Positions 45,754 to 58,247 of a DNA stretch of 64,000 bases are shown here, in pieces; the stretch's first letter is position 1; every line of letters starts with the position of its first letter. The notes beneath the pieces are model-generated. The model saw only the letters and a program-made list of their open reading frames with translations. It was not told the origin of the DNA and ran no database searches. This DNA comes from Bathymodiolus brooksi (taxonomy: Eukaryota > Mollusca > Bivalvia > Mytilida > Modiolidae): positions 107,168,505 to 107,232,504 of the forward strand of contig OY804575.1 in the NCBI GenBank assembly GCA_963680875.1, read 5' to 3'. The position numbers and the translations under genes are program-made.

Positions 45754-48700
45754 ATGCATTGTTACAGATTCTTTAATGGGTTAAAACCAACATTTAAATC
45801 TCATAATGTGCGCTTGGCATTGTGTAACCGAAACTCGACAAGTTCAAAGCACCAACACTCATTTAGACCTAAAACTGCAGTGGTTGTATCAAAAGTTACC
45901 AGATACCAATTCGAAAAACATCTGCATCAGGATTACTCGGAGGAGCAGTTGAAAAATTATGTATGTCAAGAAAAATATGCTAGCATTATGAAGCTCAATT
46001 GTCGAAGTAGTATTGAATTTTAGTTCTGTCCTATGATGGCTATGCAGGGCCAGGGGTGTGGAATTGCCATGCCCGACTCGTACATAGAACCTGCCGGACA
46101 AGTAGATTTTCCTATCTAGCTTGTCCGGGGACAAGTAAAAATTAACAAATAAAAATAATTTCTGATTAAAGTACTCTGGAAAGACAATTCCTCAAATGAT
46201 ATTTGACCACATTTTAATTTGTACATAAACTTAAGAGTTTCACAATTTGTAAAGCACCTGCACTCGATGACACAGCATCAGTGTGATGGATTTTTTCCTT
46301 TGCTGATTAACGATGGAAGAAGATATCATATCGTATATATTGACGGTTCAGTGTTCCAGCTAGACCAAAATAGAGGGGCGCTGCATCCACCCCCCAATAT
46401 TTTATGCCCCTCTGCCCTTTTTAGCCATCCCTTGCACCCTTCCCCTTGCGCCCCTCTGCCCTTTTCATGCCGTACATGAATCCGAAACGTGTACGCTTGT
46501 GTTGTCCACTCGTGACATTGTCTCAAAACTTGTCCAATTAATTTCTAATTAAATGTGTACAGGTGTTAAATTTAGCATGGCAGGTGTAATGCTTTTAACA
46601 ACAATCATCTGTTGTCAGCTAATTAGTAATTTCCTGCCCTGACCAAGTGATCAGTTTATTACTTCGGTAATCCTGATCAGTGAAATATGTCCTTGGGTCA
46701 TTTTAAAAAAAAACCCACCATGTAGAAATTTCACCACAAAGCTCTGGATTAAGGTCCATAAATTTCTTTTTTTCTGAATTTTGCTCGTTAAACAATATTT
46801 CATGAAATAAACTCACATTATTTTAAGATTTTTCATTCTTATGACAAACGTAGACATGCAAACATGCCATCCAAGAAGAGAAGGTTGGCTCGGCTTGAAG
46901 GTGAAAAGAAGAAAATTGCCAAAACATGTACACCAATTTCATCTTTTTTTTCTGGCAATGAACAACATTCAAGGTACAAAGGTACATATAACTTTAAATT
47001 ATGATTCTGTACATTCCGATTTTGTTACTATTTTTACGCATCTAAGCGGCATTTCTAAAAATACAAATAAACAAAAAACAAGGAAGAAAAATGTGTATGA
47101 CGGAGATCGAAAATCGTGATTCATTGACAGACAAACCACGAGAGACAAACTGAACGAGACTGGCAGACAAACGGGTAAATTACGAAATGGACAGATGGAC
47201 AACACGAACATTTAAACATTTATTAAAAATTATTAAAATCTCACACATACCTTTATATATATATATACACATTCTGTAGAAGTACCTAGTGACCTACTAA
47301 AAACACTTCAGTCAATTGAGAATAATTTATAATTAATAAAGTTATGGAAAATTTCTAATGCAAATCAAAGTAAAATATTTTTTGCCAATTTGATGAGTAA
47401 ATTCCTTTCGATTTTTCACAAATTTTCTGCTTTCAAATTTCTTATGACACCCAAAAATATCTTTTCAGTAGTGACCAGCAGTCTGCTGAAAGTCTACCTG
47501 ATTCCAGTGGAATTTCAACACCTTCCCCAAATCAGACATTAACATGTACTCAGACTGAACAATTTATACAGATTTTGTCCTCTGACAACAGAACCTTAAC
47601 TCACTTGAATGAACTATTTCAGTCAGTAGATCACAAAGACAAGAATCTTTCTTCAATGTATCCACTTGTCTCCAAACTGTACAGCATTGCTGTCATACAG
47701 CCTTTGAGCACTGCAGAAGTTGAGAGAATTTTCTCTCAAGTTGCCTTAATCAAAACCAGCCACAGAGCTAACATTAAAACTGAGACAATTTCCAAAATTT
47801 TGAACATTAAGTACAACTGTGATCAGACACTTTTTAATTCCATCATTGATGTGTGTACATGCCTTTTTTAAACACAAAAACAGAAGACTTGTAAACATAG
47901 TGTGACTTTTATTTTAGTTAAAATTGTATCTGGAACATTCATAACACTAATATTCTTTTTAGCACATGTCTTTTTATTGATCTTCAGATTTTAACTGCTT
48001 TTCTGTACATATGTAATAAAATATATATAAACAATGAGTCATGTAGATGCATTGATGCAAAGAGCTGAAAATGTAGTGCTGAAAGACATTTTTAATAGTA
48101 AGTAACTGAAAATAACTATATTGCCCTTTTTCATAGTTTTTGACACACTGAAGTGCCCTTTTTCCAAAGTCACAACCCTCCATTTTCAATTCCTAGCTGG
48201 AACACTGGTTATAGAGATAAATGTTTTGTGCTGGGTTTTTTTATATTAGAAACGATCGTGTCAGTGGTGTTCCGAAAGCAGCTAAAAATAACCAGAATTG
48301 TACAAGTTCTAAGTTGAGTATTACGACCCGATTGCAATGTTAATTGTACTGTATTTTCTTAACAATAACAGGGGCAGTGTAACAGGTTTTTATTGATGTT
48401 CTGAATGTGACGTTTCCTTGCTTGTCCACGGCTTTTCGTAAAGAAATAGGACTAACATTCGTGAACATATAATGCAAATCGGGTTGCAGTCGTTACAATG
48501 GACAAATATTCAATAATAAAAAAAAAGACTGAAAGGTTCTGGCTACAATGAACATCACGAGAAAGTTAACAAATGCAAAACTCTAGCGGAAAAGGACACA
48601 AAATTTGAGGAAAAACACCCAACGCCAACAGACTGTTCAGTCCAAGTGGCTAGCCGATTTCTCATTGTTACTGCTGGATTCTGATAGGCCTAGTGTCTCA

Positions 48701-51681
48701 TATTGCAATATCTGCAGAAAATATTCAGATTTTGCTGACCAGAAATCATTAATGTTTATTGGCAAAATCGTGCACAGGATGGATACTTAACTTCCCACCA
48801 GTCATCTGCAAAGTATGAAGATGCCACTAAAGCTAAATACATGACTGGTTTGATGGATAAAGCCATTGCCATGGTTAAAATGAGCTTGATTGATATGAGA
48901 TTTTTTTCAACACAGCTTATTATGTATCTAGAAACAACCGGCTATTCTCTGACTGCACATTCCTATTGGAAATTCCAATTTAAATTTGGGCAGGGATGTT
49001 TGTGTTAACTTTATTAAAACTTTATTTCAAATTTTATGCATTAATGTAATAGACAATATAAACAAGTTCAATTTAGCAACTGTTTTTGCAAATATCAAAT
49101 GTTTATTTAAAAAAAAAGGACAAGTAGGATTTTGTCCAGACAAGTAACTTTTTTCAGATAACTTGCTCGAGGACAAGTAGAACATTTCACTATTTCCACA
49201 CCCCTGCTATGCCTATGGTATCATATGGCAGGTTCTGTGACTGTATTCGCATGCTATTTCAATCAATTTCCGTCTCTATATTTTTAATTGAATTAGCACA
49301 GTACTAAAGAAGGACCCCAAATGTACATGTAGGAAAGCTGTACACTGTAACATACATGTATGCCATACAAATACATTTTTCAATAGCTTGGGGTCTTGTG
49401 TAGTCCTACATTTTGTAACATTGGCTAGGTATCAGGTCTGTTTGCCCTAATTACACATTCACCCTGTGTTCGTTAGCCCAGATAATTAAAAGTATTTTAA
49501 TGACCATAATGCATATTTTATTTTAAAATAAAGAAGTAATGATATTATAGAACAGTATTAAAAAAAATTATGAGCTTTTGGAAATTAAGTTCTTTTCAAG
49601 CAATAATTAGGTATATTGTTTGAAATACTTAATTGAAATTAATGATTGTTGATTTCATCATTACAACTGTTGATTGGGGATTATTGTATATCTTTGATAT
49701 CTTTATTTTCATTAATTGATGGCTTTTGTTCTGTAATTATGCACTTTCGTCGGAGTTTCGATGTAAACTTAGTATGGGTAAAACAATGTTGACACAAACT
49801 GCAAACATAAGATATAAAGATGTAATTAAACACCTCACAGCTTGTGTTTTTTGATATCATGTGTGTTTTGACAAATTTCGATTCACTCATCTTTACCTGC
49901 TTTACTTATTCCAAGGGACTGAAATGTTTAACTTTGCTCATTATCGAAACATACACTTTAAAATACCATGCTCCATATTTAAAATTTCTCAATTTATTAT
50001 CTATAAATTAAACCATCAAATATCATTTATACTTCATTTATTATTAATATCTTACATATGTATAATTATCATGACAGTTGACCCAATTCTAATTCTGGGT
50101 GAAAAATGTTGTCAAATTATGGAATCCTATTTGTGAAACAAATATATTATCAAATACTGAAGATCAAATGAAATAGCTATTTATGATTTTTTTATTACAA
50201 TAGCAATAACTAAATTCTGGGCTGAAATCGAACTCCTAAGTTTGTTTCGTTATATAAAAATTGTTATTCCCCCAAATATATAATCACAAACATTTGAACG
50301 ACCAGGAGATATTATGGAAGGATATTTCTCACTTGGGAGTTTCTTTGGACTGAAATGAAACTATATTCCATTCTGATGCCGGTAGATACTTTATTTTTAA
50401 CTTCAGTAAGCTGAATGTCACTGAAATAAACAGTCAAGCGATCTGAATTATCATATCAGAATGCTATGAGAAAATCGTGAATTTGTATAAGACTCCACAT
50501 TTCCCACAAAAAACAAGAAACCTTTAACAGTAAACAATTGGAAGTATACAGAGCTTTATATTCTGTTATTGTAGGACTAGGGTCTCACGATATGGATGTA
50601 ATTAATGAAAATCAAGAACTTACCTTTAATATGAACAGTTATCCAATAATATCCAATCAAACATTAACAGATTTTCCTGCACATAAAGTTTCAAATTTAG
50701 TTAACACATATTGTATGGAAAGCTTGAAGGGAAGTGTGCAGCTCATGCTGTTGTGGTATCAAAGCAAACATATTTTTAGGTTTACCAAGGGTTTTTCATG
50801 TGAGTAAATCGATGTACATACAATGTATCTCAGTCATTACTCCAAAAGTTTTGAAAATTCAATTAATAAGAACAAATTCAACCTTAAAAAGAAACAATTT
50901 ACAAATATTGTTATTGGTGGCCTGTTTTCATTTTTGAAGGCAGTGATCACTATTTATCCATCTTAATATAAACGTAGATATCAAATTTAGTGTGCACAAT
51001 GCATTTCTGGAATAACCTTCATTAGGCCTAGGTACGCTCAGAGTCGAAAGGTTGGAAAGCCAGATAATTTTTTAAGTTTTCGTTTTAAAAAGCCTTTTCC
51101 TAAAACATACCTTTTTTAAATATTGGCAAAAATATGTATGTAATATTTTAAAAATGTTTGAATTAAGATTAATCATTATTAATTAGCAACTGCTGTTGTT
51201 AATTTGAGTTCTACCATTAAGTTTAATTTTGGTCATTAGTCATTTCAGAAATATTCATCAATATCTTCTACACCTTGAGATGGCCCAAAACTAAAAATAC
51301 TCCAAAACCACATGATTAACTTCAACCTCATTTTGAACATAAACAATCAGGTGACCATCGTAAGGTGTTTCTAATAGTTTTTTTTATTTTTTCGTGTTCT
51401 TTTTTTTACAATTTTTCAAGGTATGGATATTCTTTTAAATAAAATAATTAGTTATGAATTTTACTTTACAGTTAGAGGACAAGAGATCTGACTATGAGGG
51501 TTTATTAGAAAGACACAAGCGTCACCACTACTGTGTAGATTTGATTGAAAGAGAATTGAGGTACAACTTACTATATTTCCTTGAACAAATTGAATTTTTC
51601 CAACAATGCTAAGCTACATTTTCTTCTTTGATATATCCAAGGATTTTTAATGCGAGTTAGTAAATAAAAACATCTCAGTCA

Positions 51682-51719
<38 letters not shown>

Positions 51720-54700
51720 GTCTAAAATGGTTTGTAAAACAACACCAAGTACACAAAACAAAGTGATAAAGAATTAAACACTGTGTTGAATGACAAAATT
51801 TTCAACTCACTGAGAGACTTTATCAATGTCTAATGTCAAACCAATATGGTGACTTTACAAGTTCAAAAAAAAATTTGATGGTCAATATGCGGAACAGAAA
51901 AAGATGCAGTAAATAGATGTTACGTGTGTCATATGAAAATAATTATGTGTATATATATGTCATGTATATTGGGAACTGTAATCTATTGCATAAATCATGG
52001 CATAATTCACTTTTGTTAAGATGCGGCACACTTTCCAGCAAATACATGCTGGCATGTGCCTTTGTAGTTGATTTGAACAATGAGAAAGTTGCATGATTGA
52101 CACAATGGTCATTGTCCAAATATTTTCTTGTTTTTTCATTTTTGTATTAGTATCAAAATTGTTTTTGGATTAGGGTTATGATATTTAATGCCACTTTCAA
52201 CAATATTTCAGTTGTATCGTGGCAGTTAGTTTTATTAGTGGTGGAAACCACTGACTTGTCGCATGTCACTGACAATCTTTATCACATAATGTTGTATCAA
52301 GTATTCAAACTCACAACTTTAGTGGGGATAGGCACTGATTGCACAGGTAGTTGTAAATCCAACTACCATACGACCACTACCATGACAGCCCCTTCAAAAT
52401 TGCAGTTTTTATGCATATACTTGTCATATTGTGTTGATTGTTAAATGAACCAAATGAATCAACAGTCAATGACAATTGCCTTGCTGAATGGAAATTATTC
52501 ATTATTAAAATTCAACAACAAAATCGATAAACATCCACTTCAATAGCAAACAAAAAAATCTTAAATGGTACAAAACAGCCATCATATGGTAAGAAATGGT
52601 CGTAATTATGGCAAGACATTTTCATCATAAATCTGAAATTATTTGCTATAAAATTACACTGGTTCACTTTGTATTAATTTTTAGCTCACCTGGCCATAGG
52701 CCAGGTGAGCTTTTGTCATGGGTAAGCGTCCGTCGTCCGTCCGTCCGTTAGCTTTTCACATTTAAATCTTCTTCTCTGAAACCGCTGAACAGAAATCAGC
52801 CAAACTTGCCAGAAATGTTCACTGGATGGTCCTCTACCAGATTTGTGTTTTTGGTGCTGATTTGAAATCCAACATGACTGCCAGGGTCCATAATGTGTTC
52901 TCATTGGCTGAAATTTTAAAAATCTTCTTTGTCAGAAACCACTAAGTCAATTGAATTGTGACTTTGCAGGAATGATCATTGGGTGGTCCTGTACTAAAAT
53001 TGTGAATCGTTTGCCGATCGGAAATTCAAGATGGCCGCCATGACTCGACTTAGTTTAACATTGGACCCTATGGGAATTTCACATTTTCATCTTTTTTTCT
53101 GAAACCACAAAACAGATTTTAACCAAACTTGGCAGAAATGTTCATTGGATGGTCATATACAAGATTTTTGTTTTTGGCGCTGATCGGAAATCCAACATGG
53201 CTGCCAGGGCCCATAATGTGTTCTGATTGGTCGAAATTTTAAAAATCTTCTTGTTAGAAACCACTAAGCCAATTGAATTGTGACTTTGCAGGAATGGTCA
53301 TTGGGTGGTCCTGTACTAAACTTGTGAATCGTTTGCCGATCGGAAATTCAAGATGGCCACCATGACTCGACTTAGTTTAACATTGGACCCTATGGGAATT
53401 TCACATTTTCATCTTTTTTTCTGAAACCACAAAACAGATTTGAATCAAACTTGGCAGAAATGTTCATTGGATGGTCATATACAAGATTTTTGTTTTTGGT
53501 GCTGATCGGAAATCCAACATGGCTGCCAGGGCCTATAATGTGTTCTGATTGGTCGAAATTTTAAAAATCTTCTTGTTAGAAACCACTAAGCCAATTGAAT
53601 TGTGGCTTTGCAGAAATGATCATTGGGTGGTCCTGTACTAAATTTGTGAATCATTTGCTGATCGGAAATTCAAGATGGCCACCATGACTCGACTTAATTT
53701 TAACATAGGACCCTATGGAAAAAATGTTTAAAAGTCTTCTCCTCTGAAACCAGTAAGTCAGTTTAAAGCAAACATGGGATGAATGGTCCTTAGGTGGTCA
53801 ACTTTCAAAAGTATGTCCTGTGACCCCGACCTCCATCCAAGATGGCAACCATCAGCGAACATAGTTTTAACATAGGACCCTATGGGAAATATATTTAAAA
53901 ATCTTCTTCTCTGAAACCAGTAAGCCAATTTAAAGCAAACATGGCATGGATGGTCCTTAAGTGGTCAATTTTCAAAATTGTGTCCAGTGACCCTGACCTC
54001 CATCCAAGATGGCCACCTTCAGCAGACATACTGTAGTTTTAACATAGGACCCTATGGGAAAAAATGTTTTAAAATCTTCTCCTCTGAAACTAGTAAGCCA
54101 ATATAGCAAACATGTCATCGATGGTCCTTAGGTGGTCAACATAGTCAGACATAGTTTTAACATAGAACCCTATGGCAGTATGGGATTTGAATAGTAACTT
54201 AGATGTATTCAGCATGCAGACATTCTTAAGAGGACTTATTTATGTCAGATGAGCGATACAGGCTCACCCGAGCCTCTAGTTTTCTCAACTGAATGAAGAT
54301 TACTCTACTTTACTTGTTTCATTACTAAAACTATACGGTACAGGTACCGAATGGCCTTTTCAACAACCATACATATGGTTTGAAACAGTATGGTATGAAA
54401 TGATAATTGCATGGTTTAGCCTACATCAGGATCAATGCATGATAGATTTAGATTTGCACAAATAAAGGTCCCAGAGTTTATGGGGCCAGAGCCTTTGGGA
54501 TCCAGAGTTTCAGATAGGCTGCAATGGGGAAAATTAAAAAAAAAAAGATTTCTTAAGAACCAATAAGAAATAGCATGAATCCTCATTCTGGTACAGAGAT
54601 TCAAACCTACACCAATGAAGACCCCATGGTCTCTGGAGTCCAAAATTTTACAAAAAATAGACTGCGATGGAAAAAAAAATAACAATAATGTTTTCAAGAA

Positions 54701-57700
54701 CCAGGAATGGAAATGTAATTGTGTATCCTTTTATAAGAGGGATTTACTCTAGAAAAGATGGAAAAAACAGTGTCTTGTGTGTCCTAGAAAACACAATCTG
54801 CAGCAGGTCATTGATGATCAACAGGTGTGTAATGTTGTAATTGGCTGCCTGGTGCATAGCAACATTTTCTTCCCTATTCATAATCTCACCAATGATTGTT
54901 GTCTACCACATTTTGGTTTGTTTTTTATGTTTTTAAGCTCACCTTGCCAAAGGCAATGTGAACTTTTGCCATCACTTGGCGTCCGTCGTCCGTTAACTTT
55001 TCACATTTTAATCTTCTCCTCTGAAACCTCTCAGCCAAATGAACTGAAACTTGGTAGGAAGCATCTATGGAAGGTCCTCTCTAAAGATTGCTCATTTTGT
55101 CCCGATCTATTAATAAACATGGCCGCCACAGGCAATTCTTGTTTCTGATTGGCCGGTTTTTGAAAATCTTCTCCTCCGAGACCGCTAGGCCAAATGAACT
55201 GAAACTTGGTAGGAAGCATCTATGGAAGGTCCTCTATAAAGATTGCTCATTTCATCCTGATCCGTTAACAAACATGGCCACCACAGGCAATTCTTGTTTC
55301 TGATTGGCCAATTTTTAAACATCTCCTACTCTGAAACCGCTTGGCCAAATTAACCGAAACCTGGTAGGAAGCATCTATGGAAGGTCCTCTATAAAGATTG
55401 CTCATTTCATCCTGATCCGTTAACAAACATGGCCACCACAGGCAATTCTTGTTTCTGATTGGCCAATTTTTAAACATCTCCTACTCTGAAACCGCTTGGC
55501 CAAATTAACCGAAACCTGGTAGGAAGCATCTATGGAATGTCCTCTATGAAGATTGCTCATTTCGTCCCGATCGGTTAGCAAACATGGCCACCACAGGCAA
55601 TTCTTGTTTCTGATTGATCGATATCTAAAAAATCTTCTCCTCTGAAACTGCCTAGCCAAATGAACCGAAACTTGGTAGGAAGCATCTACATGTATGGAAG
55701 GTTCTGTATTAAGTTTCCTGAAAGCAGAATGAAAGGTGAGCGACACTGAGCCTCTAGTTAATTTATAATGTTGTGAAATTTCAGGAAACATGGTATTGAG
55801 GCTAAAGTTGTACAACGATTTGATTTAGACTCGGAGCTGATTGACTGGGCAGACGTCGTATTCACGGCTGGAGGAGATGGAACATTTTTACTGGCAGCAA
55901 ATAAAGTTAGAAGTCATGACAAACCTGTGATAGGCCTTAATACTGACCCTTCAGGGTAATCAAGTACATGTAGATAAGAAATGGTTATAAAATATATTCC
56001 TGTTAGAGAATATTAAATGTTTAAAGATTTCAGCCATTCAGGAATGGTTTTTTTCAGGTTTCATAATATCAAAAGAGTCATAGGCATATGAGGTTAGCAA
56101 AATCTTTTTTGGTTTCTATTTTGCTTTTTATTACAGTAATATGAAATGCCAAAATCATTATTTTCAGTTTTCTAAAAATTTCTGATATATGTAAAGATTA
56201 AATATATAAAGAACGTAAACCATTCACTTTTTGAGAGCTACGATGCATAATTCAGGAGAAAACGTCATTTTATTCTGTCTTCGATAATTCTTGCTACCCG
56301 GATAATAATGCAAATCATATGCTATTGACCTCAGATTTGAACTCATTCGGTAGAGATTGTGCGCATGCTCCGTTATAGTCTTAACATCATTTTCGTTTCG
56401 ATTTACATTCCATTATTTTCCCTTCAATCCACGATTAAAAATAATTTTCCCTCAGCGAAACGTTAAACAAGGATCTCTTTACCTGGAAAATAAATATATA
56501 TCACCATCTATGATCTAAACCGCCGTAAATGTCTTTTGTGTATAATCAAAGACGTATATAGAATCTTATATACGTCCTTGGTATAATTCAGCAAATTTCG
56601 CGCGGCCCAGTAAGGGGACACTGCATACGCAACTTGTAATTATGTTAAAACATTAGGATTTTTTTATATTAAAAATGAATACTACTTTGTTTCAAATCTA
56701 TTTAAAATTTATTTGGCCTAAGAGACAAGAATGTGAAAGAAAGCACACATTCTTTATCTCATAATATTATATAGACAAATAATTTGATTCTGAGGGGGCC
56801 TGGCAAGATTAGTCAGGTTAGAATATTTGACAGAAAATTCATTCGACACATAGTGCAGGACAGGTTATAACATTGTTTACTCAGTTCAGGCCAGATTTTT
56901 TTTTTTTTTTTTCTATGAAGCAAAGGCCAGAATTTTTTTCCAACTTTGGGTGGCCAGATTATTTATTTTATTTACAAAAACTGCCAGACCCAGATATTTT
57001 TTTCTTTCAATACCTCATTATGAAAAGAAATTTAAACAGTGATGGTCAACAATTTCACCAATATCAACTAAACGAACAACTACCTCTCGCCTCAAATCAT
57101 AGTACGCAAAAAAACACAATTATGCTGATGGAATTCTGCTTGGGATCTGCTAAAAAATGTGGAGTGTTAAACAGTTTATGGGATCCAAACACTCACCTTG
57201 TTGATAATTGGATCTATAAGAACAAAGAAACAGATTCGCTTCTACTGAAAATGACCCAACACCATCACAAAAATTGTTTCTCAATGTCGAAGTAAAACCA
57301 TCAACTTTAACACAACGATGTTTGATTAATTGTAACTGTTTTAAATTTTTCAGGTCCGCTGGTTGTTTATGTTTGCCAAAAGATAGATATTCAGCTAGTC
57401 AATTTGATGTTGCTATTAAACGTCTATTAGATGGAGATTTTAGGTACCGTTAAGTTAATTTGTTGTATGTATTAAAAAATTTGTCAAGAAAAGTCACAGG
57501 GGAACTTGTTCTAAAATAATGATTAAAATAAAACAAAAAACAGACTATCACCTACATTTCAGATTTCTTATTTTTAAGGTCAGTTCTATATATTTTTAAT
57601 CACAGTCAAACCAGCACATGCGGTCACCTTTATATAAAGGTCATCCTTTTATTGTTCCGTCATTGAAAATATCATATTAATCGAATCTCTTTGAAGAGGT

Positions 57701-58212
57701 CACCTGTCTTAAAAGACCACTTTTTTTGTCCCTAATGTGACCTCTTACTACAGGTTTTGACTGTATACAGTTTATAGCTCACCTCACCTGAAGGTATATA
57801 TTTTTGTATTGAGTCCATTATTGTCATCTGTAAATATCTCAGATTTCAATCATCTTTTCTGAAACCACTGGGCCAATTGATATCAAACTTGGCATGCATG
57901 AATTATTGGATCGTTCTCTTCTTGTTTATGCTTTTGTTACTGACGGTTGGTTTAACATGTAGGAAAAAAGTAAAATGTCTTCTTAGAAATTACAAAGATG
58001 AATTATCATATGATGGTAATGTCACAGTGTAGTTTTAGCTGTAGACATAATTTAGCATAGAACCAGGTGGAGAATTTGTTTGAAGAAATCTTTTTCTCTG
58101 AGAAAGTAAACTTTGCATGAACGATAATTGATTTGACCTTTGAAAACGCATAAACAGCTATCAATATCAACTATTGTGTAAAAGAGGTATACATTTATCG
58201 GTAGTATTTTTT

Positions 58213-58247
<35 letters not shown>

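Larger units (their letters stand above)
46051..49206. mobile_element. hAT-like element (outer), with a nested element inside
   Basis: Left end CAGGGGTGTGGAATTGCC and right end ATTTCCACACCCCTG are inverted repeats; both have subterminal GGACAAGT. CTATGC flanks both sides (46040-46045 and 49207-49212), with 5 extra bases on the left, a possible damaged 8-bp duplication. The only coding remnant of its own is at 48605-48850. It fills most of NADK2 intron 1. Confidence 0.65.

Noticed and set aside
46219..46526. Frames on both strands rich in Pro/Ser or Gly
   Set aside because: They cover the C-rich end region of the inner hAT element and lack coding signals.
55031..55815. Long minus-strand and plus-strand frames
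   Set aside because: They come from the 156-bp units of the element at 54936-55757 and have no family similarity.
56873..57295. A 140-codon plus-strand frame with a long phenylalanine run
   Set aside because: The Phe run is a poly-T tract, the frame lies inside NADK2 intron 3, and no family resemblance was seen.
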